From Actinomucor elegans (lineage: Eukaryota; Mucoromycota; Mucoromycetes; Mucorales; Mucoraceae): a stretch of DNA of 64,000 bases. This document shows, piece by piece, positions 48,848-61,528 of this stretch. Under the pieces are notes generated by a model. It worked only from the letters and a program-made list of their open reading frames with translations, was not told the DNA's origin and searched no databases. Positions within the stretch are counted from its first letter, which is position 1. Every line of letters starts with the position of its first letter. The stretch is taken from NCBI GenBank assembly GCA_026027325.1, contig JAMSLZ010000012.1:248001-312000 (forward strand), read 5' to 3'. Both the position numbers and the translations under genes were made by a program.

Positions 48848-49014
48848 CTTAAAGGAAAAAGAAAGTAAAAGAAAAAGAAAGAGCGAAATAAATAGGAGAG
48901 GAAAAAATATAAGTAGTAAATAGGAACACCGACTCTCTCTCTCTTATTTTTGACCCAAAGCCACCTCTGTTGCAGGAGAAATAAAAATTTGACTTTTTTT
49001 TTTCATACACACAA
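48848..49014. promoter_or_regulatory. Short bidirectional promoter region
   Basis: The 167 bp between the start codons of the disordered-protein gene (-) and the MCM-binding protein gene (+) must hold both promoters and 5' UTRs. It contains a CT-rich tract (48931-48946, ctctctctctctta) and a T-run next to the plus-strand start. Individual factor sites cannot be assigned. Confidence 0.55.
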
Positions 49015-51068
49015 ATGTCTAACCAGATCCTCGAACCATTGAACCATATCAACCAACTTTTCGGTAATCATGTAGCAAAATCGGACGATTTTGTTTGATA
49101 TTGACATTGAAACAATAGACCAGTTCATTGCAGATCGTTCCAATGTGCCTGCCGCTTTCGATCCTTCGCCTTATTTCCTCAATCTATTGAAAACCAACAA
49201 GCGTCAGGTAAAAAAGAACCGTCAGCTGTTAAATACGCTTGTATAAACCTGCTTCAAAAATAGATTATTTCTATAAATGATACGCCTGTACAACAAGTGC
49301 CTAAAAATACGCTTGTTAGATTCCGTTGTATGATTCAAGATACTGGTTTAGGTCAAGAAATGTTTATTTCTGCCTATGAAAAGCTTGATAAGAACGGAGA
49401 CACCAAGTTACACTGCTACCGTTATACAGATGACCCAATTGACGCACAGGTAAGCTTGAAAAAGAATTATAATCATTGAAGCTAATATGTCACAGTTTAC
49501 TGAACATAGTGCTATTCAAAACGAGCATCTTTGTGAACGTACACTAGTCTATTGTGTATCTCCTCCTGGTGAAAATATGTGGTCTAAAGAAGCGCATAAT
49601 TCCAATGCAGGTATGTGTGTATTTTATTACAAAATTAAAAAATTAAATATTGTCATAGATTGTCTAGTTGATCAATTACAACGCCTTGAACTCAAAGAAC
49701 CTAATCAAACTACCTTGAAAAAGTTTCCTTTGCCTGATCAAGATCATACTGCAGCTATTATCAAATTTTATAATGATATGGCTGAATCTATCAAAGTTGG
49801 TCAATTGGTTGAAGTGATTGGAATTCGTGGACAGGATATTCAGAAACAGCAAGATGAACATAGTGGATTTGATTCAGTGTTGGATTTGTTCTCGGATGTG
49901 CCTGTCATACACGCAATTGCTTACAGCACACTAGACGCTATTAATAGTAGCCCTATGTCTGAACACGAGGACATCAGCAATCTAACTCATGATATTCGCA
50001 GTCAATTAATTGACTATCTATCTTGTGCTTTGGGTGGCGATAAGCTTGCTGCCGAATTTGTTTTATTACAACTATTATCCAGAGTGTAGGTTTCTATAGA
50101 GTATATTCACTCAAATACTCATTCATTCTATAGCACTGTCAAAACAAGAGGATTGAAAATAGGAAATTTTACATTGAATATTTGTGGAGTCCCTTCTCAC
50201 CAACCTACTGAAGCAGATAAAAACGCGTCACTCTTTACACTCAACAACCCATTATCAAAAGCATTAGCTCAAGTATTGGATGATTTAACTGTCCACTCTG
50301 TTAATCTTCCCTTGACAATCGATGGTCTCAATAGAACTAAATTTATGCCTAAAAGCATCAGCGAAAACTTGGAAGCAGGTGTCTTGCAATTGCTGGATGG
50401 CACTGTGCTTTTAGTGGACGAAACGACTTTGGATGAAGGACAATTAGTGGACCCTGGAGTACGCAACTTCCAAGCTCTTCAAAACTTGATTCAACACCAA
50501 ACATTGACATACGAGTTCCCTTACAGCCAATATGACTTTGATACAGATATCAGTGTCCTTTCATTGTCTTCTTCTAAATCCATGCTTCCTGTAAGTTCCA
50601 CTAAAAGAAAAGGCTGGCCTTTTTTTTTTTTTTTTTTTTTTTTTTACTAATCTTTTCTATAGAATCATTGTTCTGTCCGCCTCGAAGTTGTCTCTTCTTT
50701 GGAAGAATGTCAAACCAATATGGTTCCACCTGTTAAAGAAACATTAGATCGTTATAGAAAGTATCTTCACTCTGCCAAATATTCTTCGTATGATATTCCT
50801 GAACAAGTATCAGAGGTGAGTTGAATTTAACCCTCTCCCTGAATCACTATCTATGCTAACGTTTCTCTAGTATATTCAAACATCTTTTGTCAATGAACGT
50901 AAGGCTGCTACTGACAATAAGACAGAGCTTCCCACTCAAGAAGAGCTTATGTTGCGTATGAACTTGGCTAGACTAGCTGCTGCTTCATTTGGTGAAACTA
51001 ATCTCACTCAACAAAGATATGATTATGTGGTTGAATTAGACAAGAAGCGTAGATCCAGAATGAAATAA
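49015..51068 (+). CDS. MCMBP: Mini-chromosome maintenance complex-binding protein
   Basis: Binds MCM subunits and assists replisome assembly and MCM unloading in the nucleus. Predicted 557 aa; exons 49015-49063, 49119-49207, 49264-49449, 49496-49610, 49659-50085, 50134-50590, 50663-50815, 50871-51068. Family hallmarks run in order: NTLVRFRCMIQDTGLGQEMF, ERTLVYCVSPPGENMW, KVGQLVEVIGIRG, GGDKLAAEFVLLQLLSRV, KIGNFTLNICGVPS, LQLLDGTVLLVDETTLDEGQ, FQALQNLIQHQTLTYEFPY and NLARLAAASFGETNLTQQRY. Exon 1 is a 49-nt piece joined by a short intron to exon 2; this first junction is the least certain. Intron 6 holds a T-run of ~24. The human orthologue is about 640 aa, so this is slightly compact. Confidence 0.93.
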
Positions 51069-51845
51069 TCATATTTATTCTTACATATACTATTATACTA
51101 TTTTCTTTTTGCAGAATCATATGATGTCGTTTAATAACAAGTAGCTCATTAGAATACATGTTTATGTTTTCTTGATTAAAACGCTGGCTTTGATGCTTTC
51201 AAAGAGCCCGATTAGTTCAATTGAGCTCCCACACGCTTCTCATCTACCTAAAGATGACTATACAGAGTTTATAGTTGAATGTTTTCTCTGTTAGAAAAAA
51301 AAAAATCGGCCAGCTGTATATTTCGCATACATTTTATAGCCGGACACAATGAGATTCAGATTGAGGGAGTGTAAAAGACAAGATTTAGCGAATCTGAGCA
51401 GGCTTTCAACAAATATTTGATTAACTGTGTCACTTTAACAAAAGCTATTTCTTACGATGAGTGTATGCATCTCTTGATTTTTTTTTGAATATTATAACAT
51501 GTTGAGATTTATATATATATATAAGTCGAAACCTATTGATGAAATAGAGTTTGAAATTTTGCTATAATAAAAATAAAATAAAAATAGTACACCAACAAAT
51601 CCCTATCACTTCCAGTGGATTCATCTAGTAAATATCAGTAGTGGATAGCAAGGTTATATACAGAATTTTTATAAATTAGATAGGCTCATTATGTCTCCTT
51701 TTCGTCATATATATCTAAACAATGGTACAATAGTTTTATTATGATGATTATGGTGATTAAAGAGTAGTAGTATAAATACAAAACAATTAATAAACGAGAA
51801 ATACAATAAATAGGCAAAAAGAGTAAAGAAGGGTAAATGTAAGGA
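51069..51845. other. Convergent 3' intergenic region
   Basis: Between the ends of MCMBP (+) and the flippase gene (-). AT-rich, with poly-A (51296-51304) and (TA)n (51510-51522) runs and probable polyadenylation signals for both genes. No gene seen. Confidence 0.45.
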
Positions 51846-54800
51846 TTAATTATTCGCGCCGTTTGGCTGCTGAGTTTGTTCTTTACTATATTGATACGAT
51901 AAAGTAGTTGTAGGTTCTGTAGCAATCTCTTCATCAATGTCAAAGGTTTCTCTGTCAGTATCTTTATCGTCGCGACAGTTTCTTCCTTTGTTAATAACCA
52001 ACTCGATTTCGCGAATAATGTCGTTGTCATAAGGATGATATTGATGTAAATAATGCTTGGCAGTGATGTGAGGAATATAACACGCGACACAAGTCAAGAT
52101 GAATACAAGCCAGTAAGAGCCAGTACCAAAGAGTCGAATTTGTCCTGCAAAGATGAACGTGTTGAACTGAGAGTAAACACCTACAAAAGCATAGTAGACC
52201 AAAATAGACAAAGCAACGATCAGAACTTGAATCCAGGTGTAGCTATACAAAGCAAAAACGACAAAGAAATTGGCCACAGGGACAGTAATACTGGATACAA
52301 TGGTACCAATCTCGTAAAGGCCATTAGAGTCCAGACCATTAGGATCCGTCGCGCCGCCAATAAGCAACATGTATGGAAAGAAGAAACAGACAGTAGATTG
52401 GAAAATGGAGTCAACAATAGTTAACCAGAATCGCCAAACCTTGAACTTATCATTACGCAAACCCATACGATAGAGCTGAGGATACTTTAGTGACATCTTT
52501 GCATTCAAATCTTGATCCCAGACACCCAAAAAGATAATGGGAAGAGAGGTGAAGATCAAGTTATACAGAGTAACAAGAGCGTAATCAAACATCATACTAC
52601 CATTGAATCTAAAGAACAATCGTTAACAACTCGCCTCTCAATAAAACAAGAGCATACGAAAAACTTACTGACAAAAGATCTGATACCAGAACAAGACAAA
52701 AGTCCAAACTACGTTCTTGAAGAAGAAACCCATAATCATGTCGGCTGTTCTAAGGTAAGACCAGCGACCATGCACCAGCAGTAATTTTCTCAGATATCTG
52801 AATTGTGCAATAGCATAATCAGACGCCATGACAGCCTGTCTACCTTCAACACCAGAGATACCAATACCAACATTAGCTTCTTGAATCATAGAGACATCAT
52901 TGGCACCGTCACCAATGGCAAGTGTCATGACTTTGAGACCCTTCTTGACCAATCGCACCACTTGGGCCTTTTGCTTGGGACTAACACGACAGCAAATGAC
53001 ACTAGAGCAGCGCATGCCCAGGGCAAGCACCTTATCACGAGTAGCATCTTCCAAGCCATATTTCAAGGTGGTACCATCAATGACCAAAGCATATTTTCTC
53101 TCTTCTGTAATAGTGCTCGGGTCCATTTGTGCTTCCTTGTCGAGCTTCTCGAGCGTATCATCAAGTAACTGAGCCGTATCAATACGATTGTTGGAGCGCA
53201 GAATGAGCAGCTCCATGTCTGTCGTGAGAAGGTTACAGGAAAAGCCAATATTGATGGCAGTCTCGGTCTTGTCACCAGTAAGAACCCACAGTTTGATGCC
53301 AGATTTTGAAAGTTCGGCAATGGTTTCAGGAACACCCTCTTGAAGTCTATCTTCAATCGCAGTGCCACCCATCAAAAGCATGTTTTGTTCAATCTCTTCA
53401 CTCACAGCGTCTAAACGTTCTTCACGATTGTGAATACTTGCAGCTGCTTCTTGGAATCTCTTGTTCCATGGTTTATACTCTTCGGGAGAGATGAAACGAT
53501 AGGAAAGACATAATGTACGAAGACCTATGCAAAACCGTCAATATGACATTTAATAAGTATAGACAATGTGATATACCTTCATTAGCAAACTGTTCCAAAT
53601 CCTTGCTAGTTGAGTCTCTCAAGTCCTCTTGCTCCTTTGCCAACTCTGTCTGATTGCCAAAATTCGTACACAGACGCTCATAAATAACAGAATCAGCGCC
53701 TTTACAAAGCAATACAATACGATCGCTATCCATAGGCTTGATAATGACAGACATGCGCTTTCTGGTCGAATTGAACTCCAGAACATTCAAAAGAATAAAG
53801 GTCTTTTCTTCGCCCTTGACCTTGATGAAAAGTTTATTGGAATCACGTCCCAAGAAAGCAAAGCCCATATCCCTAGCAGTAGCAACCAGTGCAGCCTCAT
53901 CGGGTGATTGAGCTTTGTACTCAATAATGTCATTGTTGTCTTCGTCCGGTCGTTCGGCAATCACAGTATGACAAAGGGCTAACGATTGATAAAAATGAGT
54001 AATGGCTGTAGCTTGCTTTGACGTGTCGTCTTTAAGGTCATCGAATAGTTTAGGATCGACAAAGGTAGGATTGGGTCCTACATGAGGGTTTTTGAATAAC
54101 TCAGCTTGCTTTTCAAACATGGTCGTTCTAAGTTCCTCCATCTCACTGGCGTCAGGTGTTAGCGTCTCTTGTGTTCCGTAACTCAAGTCGTGCATATCAA
54201 CTTCGTCAAAGGTAGATTGTCCAAAGTTGTGCTGGCTTTGTTGTCTTTTGAGCGCACCCATGGTAGCCTCTGTTGTAGCAACGCCATAGGAAACACCGTT
54301 GATCGTACATTTGCGATATTCCATCACATTCTGGGTCAGTGTACCTGTCTTATCCGAAAAGATGTATTCGATTTGACCAAGATCATCCGAGATGTTCCAG
54401 GTCTTGGGGACACATGGTGTATCTGTTTCTTCGTGATATATATCCAGATCTGCAAAGATAAAATAAGCCTAGTTTAATAGTTAGTATGATTATGTCATAA
54501 TACATTACATAGAATGACTTACGGCTAATGTTTTTACAATTTCAACTGAGATGTAAAGTGAAATAGGCACGATGTTTTGATATAAAATGAGTGTAACCCT
54601 ACAATTATAGTATAAATGAGAGCTCAGAACAGAAACGGAGCCAAGAAACTTACCAGAAGGTAAGAAAGCCTGAATAAGAAGCGTTTGAGCCTTCGATTCC
54701 ATAATCAAAATGACGCGAAGATCCACTTCCATGAAACTGAACACTGTCCATGATCGAACTAACTACACAAAGGATGGCCAAGATGACAAAATTGGCAATA

Positions 54801-56420
54801 ACCTATAGAAACCTGTTAGCAACTCTTGGCATAGACAACGCCAATGTTATTTACGTGAGGATTTGTGGCCTTGGCCATTTTACTACGTTTAGAAGGTGTA
54901 CGCCCAGTATTTAACATAATCTTGGTATCATTGCCAGTATAAACCACAATACCAATAGCCCATTTGGTGTTGCGAAGTACACAACCTCTCAACAAGATAT
55001 TGTTATAGGTTACTGCATCTGCTTTTTCGTGAGATACACCAGATCTTACAGTATCTGTTTCATTAGCATCGATCTGCCAACGCAAAACTGCATTGTACTG
55101 ATAAATATTGACATGTGGTGGTTCACTTTCGATGTAGAAACGAGCGCGTTCACAGTCGTGTTCGGTTCGTAAACCTGCTGTACCAGGTAGGCCTTGGCGT
55201 TGCTTCAAGTTGGTCTCACCATCTAAATTCTGCGTCTCCACATAGCAAACATTATCGGTTTCTGAGGTTGACAAAATCACTACATCGGCAGGAATATCTT
55301 GATCGTTCTGCAGCATCACATAATCGCCTACATTTAATTCTTTCCATTTCACATTGGCCCACTTGACTTGGCAGGTAGGCGCAGGTGGATCACCAGGAAA
55401 AGCGTCAGCACATTTGACGGCAGGATTGTTAGTTGGTATGGGTCTTAATGAACCCTCGGTTTCGTCTGCTTCTAATATTTGACTATGAGGTCGTCCACTA
55501 GCTGCTGCAGGTGCAGATGAATCGCGCGTTGATATACGGTAAAGGACAGAATGGGGAATAGAGCCTGGTCTATATGGCTTTTTCTCTTCAACTACATTAG
55601 TAGTTGGTCTATTGAATATACTGGAGACGCCTGAACGAATTGTATCTGATCGCTTACGTACAGTAGTCATAAGCGTCTTTGCTGGTGTTGAAGGCGGGTA
55701 TTCTGGCTGTTCCTCGGTTAGCGGCAGCCGATCTTCTGATGATTTAATATTAGGTGTATCTGTCGCATTCACTGGCTCGCTTAATGATGAGGACGATGAG
55801 TTGAATTTGGCTTGTCGGTAACTATGAGCGTATTTATTATCTGTGCCGGATAATACGGAAAAGAAGCCGATTACGAGGTGAAGATAGTACCAAGTACCTT
55901 TATGAAGTTCGGGTACATTAACGTTTTTCCAATTAGATAATCGTAGTACGAGAGAATTGTTGACTCTATCATCGCTGTTGTTTCTTTTCCAATCTTCGAA
56001 ACCATCTTTGATGGCAGTGATAATAAGAATACAAATAAGCGGTAATGCAGACACGGCAGGTTCTGTCGTTCCGAATAATGGAATACATTGTAAAATGACC
56101 AAAAACAAGAAATACAAGTTTGCTACATTTCGAAACTGTTCAAAGAGATTCTTTGGCACAAATGAAATAGGCGTGTACTTTGCAGTCCGCACTAGGTTGG
56201 AAGCGTACCGGTGATCAATACGTCTGCCTTTATCGTCATATTCTGACTGAGGTAAGGTCATGTTCACATAAATATTGCGTCTCAGCTGCATATACGATGA
56301 AGTGGACTCCATACGTCGCAAATCTTCATTACGGTGATCATTATCATCCTCGTCGTCTTCTTGATCTTTTTGCTGCTTCTTTTTCTTTAAGAAAATGTTT
56401 GATCGAGGAGATATCTTCAT
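51846..56420 (-). CDS. P4-type phospholipid flippase (Dnf1/Dnf2-like)
   Basis: ATP-driven translocase moving phospholipids to the cytosolic leaflet of plasma or endosomal membranes. Predicted 1433 aa; exons 56420-54855, 54802-54654, 54598-54523, 54468-53577, 53524-52669, 52608-51846. Key features: NLVRTAKYTPISFVPKNLFE (N-terminal signature), ETQNLDGETNL (actuator loop), NIVPISLYISVE with the P4-type PISL in TM4, the phosphorylation site FSDKTGTLTQN, AQSPDEAALVATARDMGF, KGADSVIYERL, LWVLTGDKTETAINIGFS and IGDGANDVSMIQEANVGIGI, then ten-helix C-terminal membrane parts. A large Ser/Thr/Pro-rich insertion (residues ~190-340) lies between TM2 and the actuator loop. KVNWKELNVGDYVML-like and LDGETNL context (WKELNVGDYVMLQNDQDIPA) resembles Dnf1/Dnf2 more than Drs2. 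A Cdc50-type partner would be expected. Confidence 0.96.
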
Positions 56421-59157
56421 TTCTAGTAGGCTTTGATGTCTAAAAGATGCTTATGAATATTTGACCGAGAAAAAGGGCTTGTTTTCTTATATAATACCTT
56501 TGAAAGACATTCACTAACAAAAATGTAAAGAAAAGAAGAAAGGTAAAACTGGAAAAAAAGTGACTCAAAATAAGCTACTGTCCTTGAATTTTTTAAGCCA
56601 GTGTACCACGTGGAAGTTCAATTACATTGGCGGGTGTATTATGATCCTACGTTCGGAAAAACACACTGGCCGTAAAACTTGAAAGGTAAATCTCGTTCAT
56701 TTTCATCATTATTGATAAACCACCTAAACATATAACAGTTACCATCGCTCTTCTAAAGCAATTGTGAAAAGATTAAAATACTGAAATGTTGTGAGCAAAT
56801 GCTATTAATAAAAGATGTATTTATAACGTATTTATAAGCATTACGGTTCCAGAAACTCTCTGGATAATGAAATGTCTGAGTGGTAATCTTTATTTCCAAG
56901 TCGGGAACTAGGCGGTCGCGAATCCGCACCTTAGCCAATAACCAAGTACTGGCAATGAGAGCCATTCTACTTGACCAACCAATTGCAACGGATGCGGCAA
57001 ATAGATCGACCATGATTGAGAATCAGATAAACAGCCCAACCATTTATAAGCAATCTAATTTACACTAAAAAAAATTATTACTATTATTTTTTTTTTTTTA
57101 CCTTCTATGAAATCATTATAAGAAAGCTTATATCGATGATATGCCAAGAAATCTTGAACAAGTATTCATTTTTTTATTTATATGAAGGCTATGTAACAGT
57201 TCGTGTATTTATGTGCTACTGTACTTGGAAACAAAAATAAAGTATACTAGTTCGCTACACGTCCAAACATTTCTATTCACTTTTCATCATAAAGCAATCT
57301 ATCTGCCATATGATATACATTTGCATAATCTCAGACAGTACTTGAAAAGCATGCATCATCATCTGGTTTGTTTATCCGTTTGTTGCACAGGCAGTATAGA
57401 CACAAAAAAAGTGCCCTGCTGCGCGTTCTACCGATGGCCTATGTATGTGCATGTTTGTTTTTACAACTTGTTGGCTGTTTCGTATGTAAAGAATCTTTTT
57501 TAATACGCGTCCATATTTTATACACCAATTATAGTCCTAGAATCGGCCTTTCCTTTTTTTTTTCTTTTTTTTTTTTTGTGCAGCCCGTCTGATTAGATTG
57601 CGTCTTGTCGCTTAAATAGGCATTCGCATTTCCTTTTCTGACAGCTAATGTGATTATGATCTAAAACTCTACTTCCCTTGGCCAAATCATAACAATAAGC
57701 AATTCAAACATCCGTTCAAGCAATAGTATAAACTATATTGTCAATGCACTACAACAATTAAAAATAAAGTCAATGGGTTTGGTGTCATTCTTCAAATCAG
57801 AAACAATACTATACTGAGATTGGCCGAGGCTATGTGGGGTTCATGTCATTGAAGAATTATTTATCAAGTGCATTTAGTTGTATTGCGCTCACACAATAGT
57901 TCTAATGGATTCTGTAACTCATTGTAAACATGCAAATACCATTCAAAGAGACATTAAGCCTAGATTGGTTGAGAGATCGATTGATCATTAGACCTAGTTT
58001 ATACGAATCACACGTATTTACAGCCACCCATTTAAATAGAATATATCGACAACATTTTAGTCAAATAATTATTCTAGTTGGTACAGCAGTACATTCTAAA
58101 TATAAACTGGCCATTTGAAAAGACATTAAAATAGAATTGCTCGAGAGATGGAAGGACTTTGGAAACGGATTGACTTCCATATGAAGCCTTTAAACCCCAC
58201 ATTTCCATTTTTTTTGTAGAGCAGGAGCGTGACCCTTTCGATAATGATATGTTAATAAAATAGATAGGGCATTTGAAAGGCTCAACAAATTCGTCTTTTA
58301 TCAACGATAACACAATGAATGAAAGGGCAATGCTTAATGTCAACTAATATATTCGACATATTGCTTTATTCTACATGAACTTGGTTAGAATACTCTTTTT
58401 TTTCTATTCACAGTCATTTGTCATGAAAATGCTACTCAAGTTAGAGTGTAAGTTTTGTGTTTTAGGTTTCCTTCGACCGACAATGACGACGACAACAACA
58501 ACACAATGTATTGAATGGTCGATGACCAATAAACATGAGAACATAATATAGTAGTGGTTGAATGCTTTAGTATCAGCTTTGACGGCGCCAACGGTATGAT
58601 AGATGTATGATTTTCAAGGAATATTTGCTTTTTAAAACTCAAAGTATATACTATCCTTTTTTTTAGCGTTTCTTCAGTACGATGGACTGCGTTTTCAAAC
58701 TTAAGTGGAGAAATTAGGGCTAGGTTTCTAAAGGCTAAGGGTAGATCTGTTAAAAAAAAGAATGGCCCTTACATTTTCACTATAGACAGCTTCATACTAA
58801 ACTGGGTAATGATAAAAGGGGCAGATCTGTACTTTTGTCTTGAATTTCAACATGAGTGGCTCTGATGTTTCCAGGCCTTTTGATCTCCCGAAGTGCAGGT
58901 TTTGATTAAAAGTCACTGAAATCATGCGTTATATCTACAGCCATATAAATTACGTGTTAAAAGCCTCAGTTTTCAGCTTTATTATTATAACATGAATTTC
59001 GAAGAACAGCCTTCTTTTAATCCCGTAAATCACTTTTAACATCAATGCTGTACATTGAACTATTTGATTAAATACGAATCTTTGATATTGATAGGACGTA
59101 GTTTCAAGATTGTTCAAACTGGCATGGAAACACGAAAATACAAAAGGTATTCAACCT
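56421..59157. other. Gene-poor region upstream of the flippase gene
   Basis: Contains the flippase promoter, then mostly AT-rich sequence with T-runs (57088-57099, 57557-57577). A more coding-like patch near 56815-57013 is listed separately. Nothing else recognised. Confidence 0.4.
56753..57013 (-). CDS. Uncertain small ORF
   Basis: An 86-codon ORF whose first ~60 codons (MVDLFAASVAIGWSS, then STWLLAKVRIRDRLVPDLEI) have more balanced base and amino-acid composition than the surrounding DNA. The tail turns into AT-rich residues, as though an intron starts near GTTATAAATAC. No family recognised and no neighbouring exon could be found. It may be a fragment of a lost gene. Confidence 0.22.
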   Translation of the reverse strand: MVDLFAASVAIGWSSRMALIASTWLLAKVRIRDRLVPDLEIKITTQTFHYPESFWNRNAYKYVINTSFINSICSQHFSILIFSQLL

Positions 59158-59442
59158 CTATGTTTGATCTTCTATATATCTTACATATTCATCGGCACTA
59201 ATTCCTATCATGTAGTGAACAGGGATGCATTGTCGCTTTCTTGCGAATTCTTTCGGCTTTTCACAGTTGGTAAATAGTAATGAACAAATATCTAATTCAG
59301 CTAGATTTAACATTTGCAATTGTAGAGGCAATTCACAGAGCTGCTGAAGAACAAGACGTGTTATCCAACTCTTCGACAAAGATCTTAGAAACAGAACACT
59401 TGGAAAGAATCTTACCGCAACTATTATTGGATTTTTAGTCAC
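59158..59442 (-). CDS. Uncertain small ORF
   Basis: 94-codon ORF. The C-terminal part (SLLFTNCEKPKEFARKRQCI, then HYMIGISADEYVRYIEDQT) reads like real protein, while the N-terminal part is AT-rich and may include intronic sequence. I could not assign a family or an upstream exon. It lies just downstream of the 675-aa protein gene on the same strand. Confidence 0.3.
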   Translation of the reverse strand: MTKNPIIVAVRFFPSVLFLRSLSKSWITRLVLQQLCELPLQLQMLNLAELDICSLLFTNCEKPKEFARKRQCIPVHYMIGISADEYVRYIEDQT

Positions 59443-59500
59443 TACTTTATCTGATAAAGACTATGAACATGTTTATTATATATAAATATAAAGAATATAA

Positions 59501-61528
59501 CTATCTACTGCCGATATACGAAGATCGACTACTACCTAAGCCTATATTGGTAGCACCTGTTCCATTACCTACACCGCCTGGTACACTTCTACGACTTGAA
59601 ACACGGCGTAAAGAGCCTCCTCCACTGGGAGCATGATGAAATTTGCTATTGAATGGCGGTGGCGGAACTATCTCACCATACATATTTATCATTTGTCTCG
59701 GAGGAGGTAGAGGTGGGGCCATAGGGCCTGGATTGGGAGGAGGTCCACCCATCATGCCAGGTGGTGGTAGAGGGGGTCCATTGATTGACATTTGATGAAA
59801 GAGCATCTGCATATTTTGTTCATCTTCATCTACATCTCCATAAGGTTGCTGCTGCAGATGAAAAAACATGTGCTCCTCCTGATCCTTTAAATCTTCTACT
59901 GTAGATGGGTAATGCTTGCCATTATTTTTGTTCACGCTAGAGTTACGATGGATAGAAGAGCGTCGAGAACGAGAAGGCTCTGGATACGGAGAAAGATCGT
60001 TCATTAACCAAGATGGAGGAGGAGGAGGCCCTTGATGATGCTGAGGTCCATAGTTCATTGGAGGCGGTGGTTGCATCAGTGGGCGAGGACCAGAGATAAA
60101 TGGTGGTGGAGGTGGAGGTGGGCCTGGATGGGGAGGAAGTGGAGGTCCAAAGGGGTGTCTTTGGTGGCGGTAAAAGTCATTCATAGCCGCATCATCCTCT
60201 ATCATTTGGCTTATATCCCTATCACTAGCATGCATACGATAGCCATTCCGATCCTCTTCCTCATCCTCTTCATCAGAGTAACCAGCATTATAAGGCAAAT
60301 GTTCAAAGAAATGCCTCTTGTACATATGTCGATGCTGCTTATCATCTTCAAACATACTTTGTGGGAAGTATGGTGGTGGTGGCGGTGGTGGTGGTGGTGG
60401 TGGTGGCGGCAACATATAAGGACTATGATGGCTTTCCATCGTATCATAATGTGCGTAAAACGGCCTTCTTTGTGGTGGCAGACGATCATCCAAAGATAAT
60501 CTCCTTGGCGGTCCATAGGAGTTAACTCTTCTTTTCTGTTCATTGTTATTGTTATTGTTGGTTTCAGATTGATGGTGACCATCAGGTGGTTCTAGTTCAT
60601 CTGTTGGAGTTGCACAGGCTTCTTCATCGTTGTTATGGGGCTGTGCTTTATCCATCTGTTGTCGACGTCTACTCGTATTATAATGAAGATGGCGTCTGCT
60701 ACTGGCAGTGCTTGTAGGATAAGGCTTTTTGGTTTCATTTGATATTTCCTCGGGAGAGCTTGCAGATTTCTTAAATTCTTCTAAATATTGCACCCGTGCT
60801 GTAATGTGCCTTAAACGACGCTGCAAATCGTGTCTTTCCGTATGGAACTGACGCGTCATCGCTTCAAGTTCGTTACGAAGCGCTACGTTTTCCTCAACAA
60901 TAGCATGTATTTCCTGAATTGAAATTTGATCCATTCGCAAGGGCATCGGTGGGGGAGGAGGCATATCATCGAGGTAATCTGGATGACTTTTCTGGCGATA
61001 AAGAAGTGGATATTGTCGCTGACGTTGTGAAAATTCGTAGGTTGACAATGGTGGAGGAACATTGGTATTATCTAAATCCATCTGTCTTGTCCGGTAATAT
61101 CCGTCAGGGCGTCTATTAACACCGTTATTATTACTGGCGCGACTGGTCTGTTTACCATCTCCAGCTCGATAGGCTTCTTTTTCATTCAATGGAAAGCGCT
61201 GTATTTCCACGTTTGAAGAAGAAGAGGCAGATGGGTTGGCGGTATTTTTCATTATATCTGAAAAAGAAGCGCCCCTTTTATGTTTTGTTAATGGCTTTGC
61301 CTGCTCCTCTACCCAAGAATTTGAAGGTGCAGATTTAGACAGGCTGTCGTTACTATTTGCATATTCACCTACTTTTTGATTTTGAATTGACGGATTGTTC
61401 AGCTGTTCATAATCGTAGTAGCCTCGTTTATCTTCATTCTTTATTTCTTCGTTTATTCTTTGCTGCTGTTGTTGCTGCTGCTGTTGCTGTTGCGGCTGCT
61501 GATTCGTATTTGCATCATTGGAAGACAT
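59501..61528 (-). CDS. Low-complexity Gln/Pro-rich coiled-coil protein
   Basis: Single-exon 675-aa ORF. N-terminal poly-Gln (residues ~11-23, CAG/CAA repeats), Ser/Asn-rich linker, a PPPPPMPLRM segment and one coiled coil at ~210-260 (IQEIHAIVEENVALRNELEA, then RHDLQRRLRHITARVQYLEE). Then come several Pro tracts up to 11 residues long, an acidic EDEEEDRNGY stretch, His/Met-rich linkers and a Gly/Ser/Arg-rich tail. Short motifs such as PPPP followed by Phe/Leu could bind EVH1, SH3 or profilin-type partners. No catalytic domain and no recognised family; a scaffold or actin-linked role would be a guess. The open frame over 2 kb and the coiled coil make it a real gene. Confidence 0.8.
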   Translation of the reverse strand: MSSNDANTNQQPQQQQQQQQQQQRINEEIKNEDKRGYYDYEQLNNPSIQNQKVGEYANSNDSLSKSAPSNSWVEEQAKPLTKHKRGASFSDIMKNTANPSASSSSNVEIQRFPLNEKEAYRAGDGKQTSRASNNNGVNRRPDGYYRTRQMDLDNTNVPPPLSTYEFSQRQRQYPLLYRQKSHPDYLDDMPPPPPMPLRMDQISIQEIHAIVEENVALRNELEAMTRQFHTERHDLQRRLRHITARVQYLEEFKKSASSPEEISNETKKPYPTSTASSRRHLHYNTSRRRQQMDKAQPHNNDEEACATPTDELEPPDGHHQSETNNNNNNEQKRRVNSYGPPRRLSLDDRLPPQRRPFYAHYDTMESHHSPYMLPPPPPPPPPPPPPYFPQSMFEDDKQHRHMYKRHFFEHLPYNAGYSDEEDEEEDRNGYRMHASDRDISQMIEDDAAMNDFYRHQRHPFGPPLPPHPGPPPPPPPFISGPRPLMQPPPPMNYGPQHHQGPPPPPSWLMNDLSPYPEPSRSRRSSIHRNSSVNKNNGKHYPSTVEDLKDQEEHMFFHLQQQPYGDVDEDEQNMQMLFHQMSINGPPLPPPGMMGGPPPNPGPMAPPLPPPRQMINMYGEIVPPPPFNSKFHHAPSGGGSLRRVSSRRSVPGGVGNGTGATNIGLGSSRSSYIGSR

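Noticed and set aside
59900..60600. Antisense ORFs of 123-155 codons rich in Trp/Arg or His
   Set aside because: They are shadows of the Pro- and His-codon repeats in the 675-aa gene on the minus strand.
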